Notes under the pieces: model-generated
Databases searched by the model: none
What the model was told of the DNA's origin: nothing
Seen by the model: the letters and a program-made list of their open reading frames with translations, nothing else
Shown: piece by piece, positions 43,181 to 51,458 of the stretch
How positions within the stretch are numbered: the first letter of the stretch is position 1
Layout: each line of letters starts with the position of its first letter
From: Pelomonas sp047654805
GTDB taxonomy: Bacteria; Pseudomonadota; Gammaproteobacteria; Burkholderiales; Burkholderiaceae_C
Reading direction: 5' to 3'
DNA length: 64,000 bases
Assembly (NCBI RefSeq): GCF_047654805.1
Contig: NZ_JASGIV010000001.1
Location: forward strand, 5,766,001 to 5,830,000
Position numbers and translations under genes: made by a program

Positions 43181-45064
43181 GTGAGTTCTTCCCAAACGGC
43201 CCGCAGCCCCACGGCACTGGCGGGCCTGACCCTTGGCGCCCTCGGGGTGGTCTACGGCGACATTGGCACTAGCCCGCTGTACGCCCTAAAAGAAGTCTTC
43301 CACGGCGGCCATGTCGCCACGACGCCTGACAACATCCTCGGCGTGCTCTCGCTGCTGTTCTGGACGATGACCGTCATCGTCTCGGTCAAGTACGTGCTGT
43401 TGATCTTGCGCGCGGACAACAACGGCGAGGGGGGGCTCATCGCCATGCTGGCGCTGGCGACCAACGCCGTGAACGACCGACCGCGGCTGCGGCGCGGGCT
43501 GATGATGGTCGGGCTGTTCGGGACGGCCATCTTCTTCGGAGATGCGGTGATCACACCGGCCATGACCGTGCTCAGCGCCATCGAGGGCATCGAGGTCTAT
43601 GCGCCGGACTACCACGACGCCGTGCTGCCGGTGTCGCTGCTGGTGCTGGCCGGGCTGTTCTCGGTGCAGCGCTTCGGCACGGGCGGTATCGGCAAGGCCT
43701 TCGGCCCGGTCATGCTGGCCTGGTTCCTGTGCCTCGCGGCGCTGGGTCTGCCGCATGTGCTCGACAACCCGCGCGTGCTGGCGGCCATCAATCCGCTGTA
43801 CGCGCTGAACTTCTGCCTGGAGTACCGCTGGGTGGCCTTCGTCGCGCTGGGCGCCGTCGTGCTCGTCGTGACCGGCGGCGAGGCGCTCTATGCCGACCTC
43901 GGCCACTTCGGCAAGAAGCCCATCCGCCTGGCCTGGTACGGCATGGTCATGCCGGCGCTGGTCATCAACTACTTCGGCCAGGGGGCGATGCTGCTGGACA
44001 ATCCCACGGCCATCAAGAACCCGTTCTACCTGCTGGCGCCATCGTGGGCCGAGATTCCGCTGTTCCTGCTCGCCACCGCGGCTGCCACTGTCGCGTCGCA
44101 GGCGCTCATCACGGCGGCCTTCTCGGTTACCAAGCAGGCCATCCAGCTGGGCATCCTGCCCCGGCTGCGCGTTTTGCATACCAGCGTCACCGACATCGGC
44201 CAGATCTACGTGCCCTTCGTCAACTGGGCGCTGTTCGCGCTCGTGGTCGTGGCGGTGGCGTTCTTCGGCTCGTCCAGCAAGCTGGCCGGCGCCTATGGCG
44301 TTGCCGTCACCATCGACATGACCATCACCACGGTGATGACCTTCTTCGTCATCCGCTACGGCTGGCGCTATCCGTTGGCGCTGTGCCTGGCCGCCACCGG
44401 CGTCTTCTTCGTCATCGACGTGACCTTCCTCGCGTCCAACCTGCTCAAGCTGCTGCACGGCGGCTGGTTCCCTCTGCTGATCGGTGTTGGCATGTTCACG
44501 CTGATGCTGACCTGGAAGCAGGGGCGCAAGCAGCTCTCCGACAAGCTGCGCGAGGATGCAATCGAGCTCGGCACTTTCCTGGAGGCCGTCTTCATCAATC
44601 CTCCATTGCGCGTGGCAGGCACGGCGGTCTTCCTGTCCGCCGAGAAGGGCACGACGCCCAACGCGCTGCTGCACAACCTCAAGCACAACAAGGTACTGCA
44701 CGAGCAGAACATCTTTGTCACCGTCAAGCATCACGAGGTGCCTTGGATCGGTCTGGAGCAGCGCTGCGAGGCGCAGGCGCTTGGCCACAGTTGCTGGCAG
44801 GTGGCGCTGCACTTTGGCTTCAAGGACGAGCCCGACGTTCCCCAGGCGCTCGCGCTGCTGGAAAAGCAGGGCGTGCTGCTCGAGGACATGGAAACCAGCT
44901 ACTTCCTCAGCCGTGACATCGTCATCCCGACCATAGGCTCGGGCATGGCGCTGTGGCGGGAGAAGCTGTTCGCCAGCATGCACCGCAACGCTGCCGCGGC
45001 CGCGGATTTCCTGCACCTGCCGACCAACCGCATCGTCGAGTTGGGCAGCAAGGTGGAGATCTGA
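43181..45064 (+). CDS. kup: Kup-type low-affinity potassium transporter
   Basis: A 627-residue transporter (E. coli Kup is 622). Signatures are GVVYGDIGTSPLYALKEVF at the N-terminus, about 12 transmembrane helices, GGEALYADLGHFGKKPIR, and a soluble C-terminal domain of about 170 residues. I use the GTG at 43181 because it gives family length. An ATG far upstream would add unrelated residues. It imports K+ with protons. No K+-sensing regulator is adjacent, but a hairpin sits just before the start. Confidence 0.93.
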   Translation: MSSSQTARSPTALAGLTLGALGVVYGDIGTSPLYALKEVFHGGHVATTPDNILGVLSLLFWTMTVIVSVKYVLLILRADNNGEGGLIAMLALATNAVNDRPRLRRGLMMVGLFGTAIFFGDAVITPAMTVLSAIEGIEVYAPDYHDAVLPVSLLVLAGLFSVQRFGTGGIGKAFGPVMLAWFLCLAALGLPHVLDNPRVLAAINPLYALNFCLEYRWVAFVALGAVVLVVTGGEALYADLGHFGKKPIRLAWYGMVMPALVINYFGQGAMLLDNPTAIKNPFYLLAPSWAEIPLFLLATAAATVASQALITAAFSVTKQAIQLGILPRLRVLHTSVTDIGQIYVPFVNWALFALVVVAVAFFGSSSKLAGAYGVAVTIDMTITTVMTFFVIRYGWRYPLALCLAATGVFFVIDVTFLASNLLKLLHGGWFPLLIGVGMFTLMLTWKQGRKQLSDKLREDAIELGTFLEAVFINPPLRVAGTAVFLSAEKGTTPNALLHNLKHNKVLHEQNIFVTVKHHEVPWIGLEQRCEAQALGHSCWQVALHFGFKDEPDVPQALALLEKQGVLLEDMETSYFLSRDIVIPTIGSGMALWREKLFASMHRNAAAAADFLHLPTNRIVELGSKVEI

Positions 45065-45092
45065 GGCCGATGCCGGCCGCTATGCTGACCGC

Positions 45093-46271
45093 ATGCGCGC
45101 GCTGCTGAAGGACTTTTCGCCGTCAACCGTCGTTGCCGGTTTCGTCGCGGTGCTGGTGGGGTACACCAGCTCTGTGGCCATCATCTTCCAGGCCACCGTC
45201 GCGTTGGGTGCCACACCGGCCCAGACGGCCTCATGGCTGTGGGCGCTGGGTCTGGGCATGGGTCTCACCAGCCTGGCCCTGAGCCTGTGGACGCGCCAGC
45301 CGGTGCTGACCGCCTGGTCAACGCCCGGGGCTGCGCTGCTGGCCTCGACCTCCGGCGTGGAGATGCCCGAGGCCATCGGCGCCTTCGTCGTCAGCGGCCT
45401 GCTTATCACCTGGGCAGGCGCCAGCGGCTGGTTCGAGAAGCTGATGGACCGCATCCCCGTGGCCATCGCGTCGGCCCTGCTGGCCGGTGTGCTGGCCCGC
45501 TTCGGCCTCGATGCGGTGGTCAGCGTCCGCACGGCGCCCAGCCTGGTACTGGCGATGGCGGCGGCCTTCCTGGTGGGGCGGCGGCTGTGGCCGCGCTATG
45601 CCGTGCCTGGTGTGCTCGTCGCCGGCGTCGCCGTGGCGCTGGCGCAGGGACGGCTCAGCCTGCTAGGCATAGACACGTCGCAGGTCTTCGCGCTGCCGGT
45701 CTGGACGGCTCCTCACTTCACCTGGCACGCGATCGTGGGCGTGGCCCTGCCGCTATTCATCGTCACCATGGCCTCGCAGAACCTGCCCGGCGTGGCGGCT
45801 CAGCGCGCCAGCGGCTATCAGACGCCAGTGTCTGCCAGCATTGCCGTGACGGGCGCCGCGACGACGCTGCTGGCACCCTTCGGCGGCTATGCGCTCAACC
45901 TCGCCGCCATCACGGCTGCGATCTGCATGGGCCGCGAGGCCCACGAAGATCCGGCGCGGCGCTACACGGCCAGCGTGGCTGCCGGCCTGTTCTACGTGCT
46001 GTTGGGCCTGGCGGGCGGCGCCGTCGCGATGCTGCTGGCGGCTTTCCCGCGCGAACTCGTCACAGCCATTGCCGGTCTGGCGTTGCTCGGCACCATCACC
46101 AGCGCACTGGCTTCGGCGCTGAAGGACGAGGCCCACCGCGACGCGGCCATCCTGACCTTCCTCGTCTGCCTGTCAGGCATCAGCGTCTTCGGCATTGGTG
46201 CGGCCTTCTGGGGTGTGGTTGCAGGTGGCGTCGCGACGCTGGTCGCCTCATTCCGGCGCCCTCATCCCTAG
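45093..46271 (+). CDS. benE: BenE family benzoate:H+ symporter-like transporter
   Basis: A 392-residue membrane protein of about 12 helices. BenE signatures are visible at the N-terminus (PSTVVAGFVAVLVGYTSSVAIIFQA), WSTPGAALL, and the C-terminal half (LPLFIVTMASQNLPGVAAQRASGYQ, LLAPFGGYALNLAAITAAICMG). No benzoate-degradation gene is nearby, so the true substrate is uncertain. It follows kup by 28 bp and may be co-transcribed. Confidence 0.88.
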   Translation: MRALLKDFSPSTVVAGFVAVLVGYTSSVAIIFQATVALGATPAQTASWLWALGLGMGLTSLALSLWTRQPVLTAWSTPGAALLASTSGVEMPEAIGAFVVSGLLITWAGASGWFEKLMDRIPVAIASALLAGVLARFGLDAVVSVRTAPSLVLAMAAAFLVGRRLWPRYAVPGVLVAGVAVALAQGRLSLLGIDTSQVFALPVWTAPHFTWHAIVGVALPLFIVTMASQNLPGVAAQRASGYQTPVSASIAVTGAATTLLAPFGGYALNLAAITAAICMGREAHEDPARRYTASVAAGLFYVLLGLAGGAVAMLLAAFPRELVTAIAGLALLGTITSALASALKDEAHRDAAILTFLVCLSGISVFGIGAAFWGVVAGGVATLVASFRRPHP

Positions 46272-46289
46272 TCGGACGGGGGCGGCAGC

Positions 46290-46318
46290 CCTGTGCAACA
46301 CTGCCCGCATTGCACAGG
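46290..46318 (+). promoter_or_regulatory. Perfect inverted repeat upstream of gshB
   Basis: CCTGTGCAA and TTGCACAGG (9+9, 11-base centre) lie between benE and gshB, ending 11 nt before the gshB ATG. It could be an operator or an mRNA hairpin near the ribosome-binding region. No T-tract follows, so a terminator is unlikely. Confidence 0.45.
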
Positions 46319-46329
46319 TGCCTCCGAAC

Positions 46330-47277
46330 ATGAAGCTGCTTTTCGTTGCCGACCCGCTCTCCACTTTCAAGACCTACAAGGACTCCACCTTCGCGATGAT
46401 GCGCGAGGCCGCCCGGCGCGGCCACGACATCCTGGCCTGCGAGGTCGGCCAGCTCGTCTGGCAGCGCGGCGGGCGCGTGACTGCGCGGGAGGCCCGGCAC
46501 ATCCGGCTGACCGGCGACGCGCAGGACTGGTTCGCCGTCCAGTGGACCGGCGACGTGGCCCTGGCGGACGTCGATGCCGTGCTGATGCGCAAGGATCCTC
46601 CCTTCGACAGTGAGTTCTTCTACGCCACCCATCTGCTTAGCCAGGCCGAGCGCGAGGGCGCCCGTGTCTTCAACAAAGCCAGCAGCCTGCGCGAGCATCC
46701 CGAGAAGCTCGCCATCATGGAGTTCCCTCAGTTCATCTCGCCCACCCTGGTCACGCGTGACCCGGCAGAGATCCGCGCCTTCCACGCCGAGCAGCGCGAC
46801 ATCATCCTGAAGCCCCTGGACGGCATGGGCGGCATGGGTATCTTCCGTGTCAAGGACGATGGGCTCAACCTCGGCAGTATCATCGAGACGCTGAACAAGG
46901 ACGGTACGCAGACGGTCATGGTGCAGCGCTTCATCCCGGCCATCGCCGAGGGTGACAAGCGCATCCTCATCATCGGCGGAAAGCCGGTGCCCCATTGCCT
47001 GGCGCGGATCCCGCAGGGCGGCGAGGTGCGCGGCAACCTCGCGGCGGGCGGCAAGGGCGTGGCCCGCCCGTTGACGGCGCGCGACCGCGAGATCGCAGAG
47101 GAGCTCGGTCCCATCCTCCTGCAGCGTGGCTTGCTGCTGGTGGGCCTGGACGTCATCGGCGAGAACGTCACCGAGATCAACGTGACCAGTCCGACGTGCT
47201 TCCAGGAGATCACGGACCAGAGCGGCTTTGACGTCGCCAGAATGTTCATCGACGCTCTGGAAGGCGCCCTGGCATGA
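46330..47277 (+). CDS. gshB: Glutathione synthase
   Basis: A 315-residue ATP-grasp ligase (E. coli 316) joining gamma-glutamylcysteine with glycine (EC 6.3.2.3). Signatures are FVADPLSTFKTYKDSTFAMM, MRKDPPFDSEFFYATHLL, ILKPLDGMGGMGIFRV, GGEVRGNLAAGG and INVTSPTCFQEI. Start at the ATG nearest to homology. The next gene starts in its stop codon (ATGA). It completes glutathione synthesis with gshA at 35213. Confidence 0.97.
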   Translation: MKLLFVADPLSTFKTYKDSTFAMMREAARRGHDILACEVGQLVWQRGGRVTAREARHIRLTGDAQDWFAVQWTGDVALADVDAVLMRKDPPFDSEFFYATHLLSQAEREGARVFNKASSLREHPEKLAIMEFPQFISPTLVTRDPAEIRAFHAEQRDIILKPLDGMGGMGIFRVKDDGLNLGSIIETLNKDGTQTVMVQRFIPAIAEGDKRILIIGGKPVPHCLARIPQGGEVRGNLAAGGKGVARPLTARDREIAEELGPILLQRGLLLVGLDVIGENVTEINVTSPTCFQEITDQSGFDVARMFIDALEGALA

Positions 47278-48962
47278 GGCGCCGCGAATTCACGCTGGCG
47301 GGCCTTGCCGGCGTCGGCCTGCCGGCGCTGGCGCAAGGCCGCACATTCGAGGCCCTGAGTGAGGATTTCCTCGAAGCCCTGTGGAAGCTCGATCCGGATG
47401 CGGCCGTGTCCGCCGGGCGCTTCGAGTTCGCCGGCCGCGTGACGCTGCCCAGCGCCACCCAGCGCCAGCGCGTCCGTGTGTTCGCGAAGGACTGGCTGGC
47501 GCGGCTGCAGCGCCTGACCGACAACTCGCTGTCGACCGCCGACCGCATGGACCGTGACTTGCTGGTCGCCAAGCTGCAGAGCGACCTCTGGCGCCTGGAT
47601 ACGCTGCGCGAGTGGTCTTGGAACCCGGCCGAGCACAACCCTGCCGCGCCGCTGGACCTGCTGCTCAACACCGATTACGCCCCGCTCGCCGCGCGGCTCA
47701 AGGCGCTCCGGCCGCGTATCGCTGCGCTGCCGGCCTACTACCGCGCGGCGCGGGATAGCCTGGCGGGCGTCTCGCGCGAGCACACCGAGTTGGCCGTCCA
47801 GCAGGCGCCGGGTGTTCTGGGCGTGCTGGACGACATCGCCGCGCGCGCCGCCGAGGCCGCCCAAGCGGGTGCATTCAAGGCGCCGCTTGCCCAGGCGAGG
47901 GCGGCCGTGGACGGCTACGTCGCGCACCTGAAGAGACTCACGCCGGTGCGGGGCTTCCGCCTCGGGGCCGAGCTTTACGAGCCCAAGTTTGCGCACGACA
48001 TCCAGTCCGCCCGCACCGGGCGCGAGACCTTCGAGTTGGCGTTGCGGCGCCGCGAGGAGGTGCTGGCCAGCATGCAGGACCAGGCCGCTGCGCTGTGGCC
48101 CACGGTCATCGGCAGCGAGCCCGCGCCGGCCGATCGTTTCGCGCTGATAGGTCGCGTCATCGCCAAGCTCAGCGAGCGCCACGTCGCCCGTGAGCGTTTC
48201 GTCGACGAGATCCGCGCCCAGATCCCGCAGCTGGAGGCCTGGGTTCGCGACCATGACCTGCTCAGCCAGGATCTCGCCAAGCCGTTGGCCGTGCGCGAAA
48301 CGCCCGCTTACCAGCGCGGCGTGGCCGGTGCCAGCATCGAGGCGCCAGGCCCCTACCGGCCGCAGGATAAGACGTACTACAACGTCACGCCGCTGGACGA
48401 CCTGACGCCCGAGGAGGCCGAGAGCAGCCTGCGCGAGTACAACCACTGGATCCTGCAGATCCTCAACATCCACGAAGCCATCCCGGGCCATTACACGCAG
48501 CTGGTGCATGCCAACCGCGCCCCCAGCAAGGTCAAGTCCTTGTTCGGCAATGGCGCCATGGTGGAGGGTTGGGCCGTCTACGGCGAGCGCATGATGATCG
48601 AGAGCGGCTACGGCGCCTCGCCCGAGATGACGCTGATGTACGGCAAGTGGCATCTGCGCTCCGTCACCAACACGGTGCTGGACTACAGCGTGCATGTGCT
48701 GGGCATGAGCGAGGCTGAGGCGCTGGACCTGCTGGTGCGCCAGGCCTTCCAGACCGAGCGTGAAGCCCGTGAGAAGTGGCGTCGTGTGCAGCTGACATCG
48801 GTGCAGCTGACCAGCTATTTCAGCGGTTACAGCGAGATCTTCGCGCTACGGGAGCAGCTCAAGGCCCGGCCGGGCTTCGGGCTCAAGGCGTTCCACGAGC
48901 AGTTCCTCGGTTATGGCAACGCGCCGGTACGCCTCATCGCGGCCGAGATGCTCAAAGACTGA
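47274..48962 (+). CDS. DUF885 family zinc-metallopeptidase-like exported protein
   Basis: A 562-residue DUF885 protein. The N-terminus MRRREFTLAGLAGVGLPALAQ has paired arginines and a hydrophobic core like a Tat signal. The metal motif HEAIPGH lies near residue 400, with the downstream VEGWAVYGERMMIESG likely supplying a Glu ligand, as in thermolysin-like folds. The C-terminal LTSYFSGYSEIFALREQLKA is family-typical. Some members have been reported as peptidases; substrate unknown here. Coupling to gshB by a 4-bp overlap could hint at a glutathione or peptide link, but that is inference. Confidence 0.85.
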   Translation: MRRREFTLAGLAGVGLPALAQGRTFEALSEDFLEALWKLDPDAAVSAGRFEFAGRVTLPSATQRQRVRVFAKDWLARLQRLTDNSLSTADRMDRDLLVAKLQSDLWRLDTLREWSWNPAEHNPAAPLDLLLNTDYAPLAARLKALRPRIAALPAYYRAARDSLAGVSREHTELAVQQAPGVLGVLDDIAARAAEAAQAGAFKAPLAQARAAVDGYVAHLKRLTPVRGFRLGAELYEPKFAHDIQSARTGRETFELALRRREEVLASMQDQAAALWPTVIGSEPAPADRFALIGRVIAKLSERHVARERFVDEIRAQIPQLEAWVRDHDLLSQDLAKPLAVRETPAYQRGVAGASIEAPGPYRPQDKTYYNVTPLDDLTPEEAESSLREYNHWILQILNIHEAIPGHYTQLVHANRAPSKVKSLFGNGAMVEGWAVYGERMMIESGYGASPEMTLMYGKWHLRSVTNTVLDYSVHVLGMSEAEALDLLVRQAFQTEREAREKWRRVQLTSVQLTSYFSGYSEIFALREQLKARPGFGLKAFHEQFLGYGNAPVRLIAAEMLKD

Positions 48963-48967
48963 AGCGC

Positions 48968-48990
48968 CCCGCGACCGTCAAGGTCGCGGG
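48968..48990 (+). terminator. Stem-loop after the DUF885 gene
   Basis: CCCGCGACC / GGTCGCGGG, 9 perfect pairs with a GTCAA loop, starting 5 bp after the stop codon. There is no clear T-tract, so it may act as a weak terminator or mRNA stabiliser. Confidence 0.5.
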
Positions 48991-49037
48991 TGTCCGTTGC
49001 GACGATTAGCATCGGCGCTCCAATGAGGAGCTATTGA

Positions 49038-51458
49038 ATGCACTGGCGTCCACTCGCCGTTTCCCTGGCCGTTTGCCTGACCCTGAGTGCGGCGAACGCG
49101 GCCACAGATCCCGCGCAGCTGCAGCTCCTGCTGACCGAGCAGCGCTACACCACCGCGCGCGCGGACGTCGAGGCACTGTTGCGCAAGTCCAGGCCCGACG
49201 CGGCTGAGCGTGCCGTCGTCTACCGCTGGCTGTTCGCCCGCGACGACGGCGCCGCCCTGGATCGTCGCACGCAGGGCGTCCTGGCCGACGACAGCGCCGA
49301 GGCCGTCGACCTGCTGGCCGCTGGCCGCCTGGCCCTGGACCGGCGCGATTTCGAGCGCGCCAGGATCTGCTTCGAACGCGCGCTGGAGCGGGCCTCGGCG
49401 CCGCTGGATCGCGCCGAGGCCTTGCGCGGCCTGGGCCAGCGCCACTACCAGCTTCGCGAGTTCGATGCGTCGCTGGCCCTGTTGGAGCGGGGGCTGGCCG
49501 AGGTGCGCACGGCCGACGGCATGTCGGCCATGGCCGACACCCTGATCCGCCTCGGCAGGACCGAGGACGCCATCGCTGCGGCCGAGGGTGCCGTCGCGCT
49601 GAACCGCCACCACGAAGCGGCACACTACCTGCTCGGCAACGGCTATACGCGCGAGAACTACAGCCAGCTCCAGGCACGGCTTGGCGATGCCTTCGCGCCT
49701 CTGATGGCCGATGTGAAGCGCGCCTCCGACGCCTTCGACAAGGGCGATTTCGACGCAGCGCTGGGTCTCAGCCTCGACCTGCTGCGGCGCTGCCCCCAGC
49801 TCGGCCGCGCGCATGCCATCGCTGCCAAGGCACTGGAGTCGCAACGCTTTGCGGTGGACGTGCACCGCGCTGCGTACGAGCGCCGGTTCAAGGCCACGCC
49901 CATGCCGACGGTGCCAGGTATCGAGCGCTACGTGCTGAACTGGCAGGCACTGTCGCCGCGCCACAAGAAGCGCGTTGCGCTGTCCGTCGCGCCATGGAAA
50001 TCCTTCATCCCTGTTCTGGTGGAGGGGGGCGCCACGCACTTCATCAAGCCGATGTGGATGCGTCTGTCCGAGACGCCCCAGGCCCATGCGCTGAAGGATG
50101 CCCGCATCGACTACGACTCGCGGCTTTGGGATGACGTGCGCGGCATGGGCGGCCACTTCACCGTCACCGGCATCGAGGATGTCGAGCGCAGCATCTTCGA
50201 CAAGTACAACACTGTGCTGCACGAGCTGACCCACCAGGTTCACGGCGTGCTGACCGCCGACCAGGCGCGGGTCATCGAGACCTTGTATCAGCAGGCCAAG
50301 ACACGCGACGCGGCGACCCACGACAAGGCCAATGGGGGCTTCCTTTCCCGCTATGCGGGCGGTTCGGTGTGGGAGTACTTCGCCGAGGGCGCCAACGCCG
50401 AGTCCTCGCCACGCCGCGATGCCTACGATGGCCGCGAGATCGTGCGCGAGCGGCTGATCGCGTTGGATCCGGCGCTGCGCGCCGCGGTGCGTGGCTTCTT
50501 CTCGCAACGCGACACGCGGGCCAGCCTGCCCATCGCGCTCGTCAACGCGGGCAACCAGAAGCTGGAGGACGGCCAACTTGCCGAGGCCAAGCCGTTGTTT
50601 GCACGGGCCCTCAAGCTGGCGCCTGGTGACGAACGCGCGCTGACAGCGCAGCTCTATGCGCTGGGCATCGAGGGCGATGGCGTGGCCGTCGCCGAACTGG
50701 CGGCGCGGGCGCTGGCCGCACATCCGGGCAGTGGCGCGCTGCGGGTGGGCGTGGCCGACGCTCTCTGGCATGGTGGCCGCCCTCTGGCTGCCGAGGTGCT
50801 GCCCGGCCTGGCCCGTGCCGCGCAGACACTGCGGGGCGAGGATCGATTCCGCGTCGACCTGGCGCTGGCTGACCACTACCGCCGCCTCGGCAACACCGCA
50901 GCTGCGCTGGCGGCGTACCAGGCCGTGCTGGCCTACCAGGGTGACCAGCCCGAAGCGCTGTGGGGCCGCGCCGCGACGTTGGCGCTGGACGGCCGCTGGG
51001 ACGATGCCTTCGTCCAGTACGAGGCCGCGCTGCGGCTGCGCACAGGCCTGCTGCCATTGCGCCGCGACTATGCGCTGGACCTGTTGCGCGCCGGTCGCAC
51101 TGAACCGGCCAGGGCGCAGGTCCAGGCGGCGCTGCTGCTGGACCCCACGGACCCCGACACGCTGGCCTTGAAGGGCTGGCTGGCACTGGTCGATGGCGAC
51201 GCTGAGGCTGCGCGCCGCGCCGCCGGCGAGGCGCAGGTTCGCGGTCCGTGGAGCGACCTGGCTGTCATGGTGCGGGCGGCCGCGCTGCAGGCGCTCGGTG
51301 AGGCAGACGCGGCCCAGGCCGCTGCGGCACCACTGCGCCAGCGCATTGCCGGCAATGCATCGCCGCAGTATGTCTACCGGCCCGAGAAGTCGAGCTGGTT
51401 CTCTGTGCATGAGCTGCCAGCCAACGAACGCCGCGTGATGGAGTTGCTCGTCAAGTGA
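49038..51458 (+). CDS. TPR-flanked HExxH metallopeptidase, exported
   Basis: An 806-residue protein. A signal peptide (about 1-22) leads into TPR-like helical repeats (about 30-300) and a central peptidase-like block with HELTH at 395-399. The sequence VWEYFAEGANAES has Glu446 where anthrax-lethal-factor-type gluzincins carry the third zinc ligand (EFFAE). A second TPR array runs from about residue 490 to 780. The arrangement suggests a zinc peptidase presented by protein-binding scaffolds in the envelope. I cannot name the exact family or substrate. The ribosome site GAGGAG precedes the start; the FUSC gene overlaps its stop. Confidence 0.75.
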   Translation: MHWRPLAVSLAVCLTLSAANAATDPAQLQLLLTEQRYTTARADVEALLRKSRPDAAERAVVYRWLFARDDGAALDRRTQGVLADDSAEAVDLLAAGRLALDRRDFERARICFERALERASAPLDRAEALRGLGQRHYQLREFDASLALLERGLAEVRTADGMSAMADTLIRLGRTEDAIAAAEGAVALNRHHEAAHYLLGNGYTRENYSQLQARLGDAFAPLMADVKRASDAFDKGDFDAALGLSLDLLRRCPQLGRAHAIAAKALESQRFAVDVHRAAYERRFKATPMPTVPGIERYVLNWQALSPRHKKRVALSVAPWKSFIPVLVEGGATHFIKPMWMRLSETPQAHALKDARIDYDSRLWDDVRGMGGHFTVTGIEDVERSIFDKYNTVLHELTHQVHGVLTADQARVIETLYQQAKTRDAATHDKANGGFLSRYAGGSVWEYFAEGANAESSPRRDAYDGREIVRERLIALDPALRAAVRGFFSQRDTRASLPIALVNAGNQKLEDGQLAEAKPLFARALKLAPGDERALTAQLYALGIEGDGVAVAELAARALAAHPGSGALRVGVADALWHGGRPLAAEVLPGLARAAQTLRGEDRFRVDLALADHYRRLGNTAAALAAYQAVLAYQGDQPEALWGRAATLALDGRWDDAFVQYEAALRLRTGLLPLRRDYALDLLRAGRTEPARAQVQAALLLDPTDPDTLALKGWLALVDGDAEAARRAAGEAQVRGPWSDLAVMVRAAALQALGEADAAQAAAAPLRQRIAGNASPQYVYRPEKSSWFSVHELPANERRVMELLVK

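Noticed and set aside
46728..48695. 655-codon minus-strand open frame
   Set aside because: Antisense to gshB and the DUF885 gene, whose sense products match known families; no recognisable domain.
48978..51410. 810-codon open frame on the minus strand
   Set aside because: It lies wholly antisense to the TPR metallopeptidase gene, has Gln/Arg/Val-rich low-complexity composition and no domain pattern; a product of high GC.
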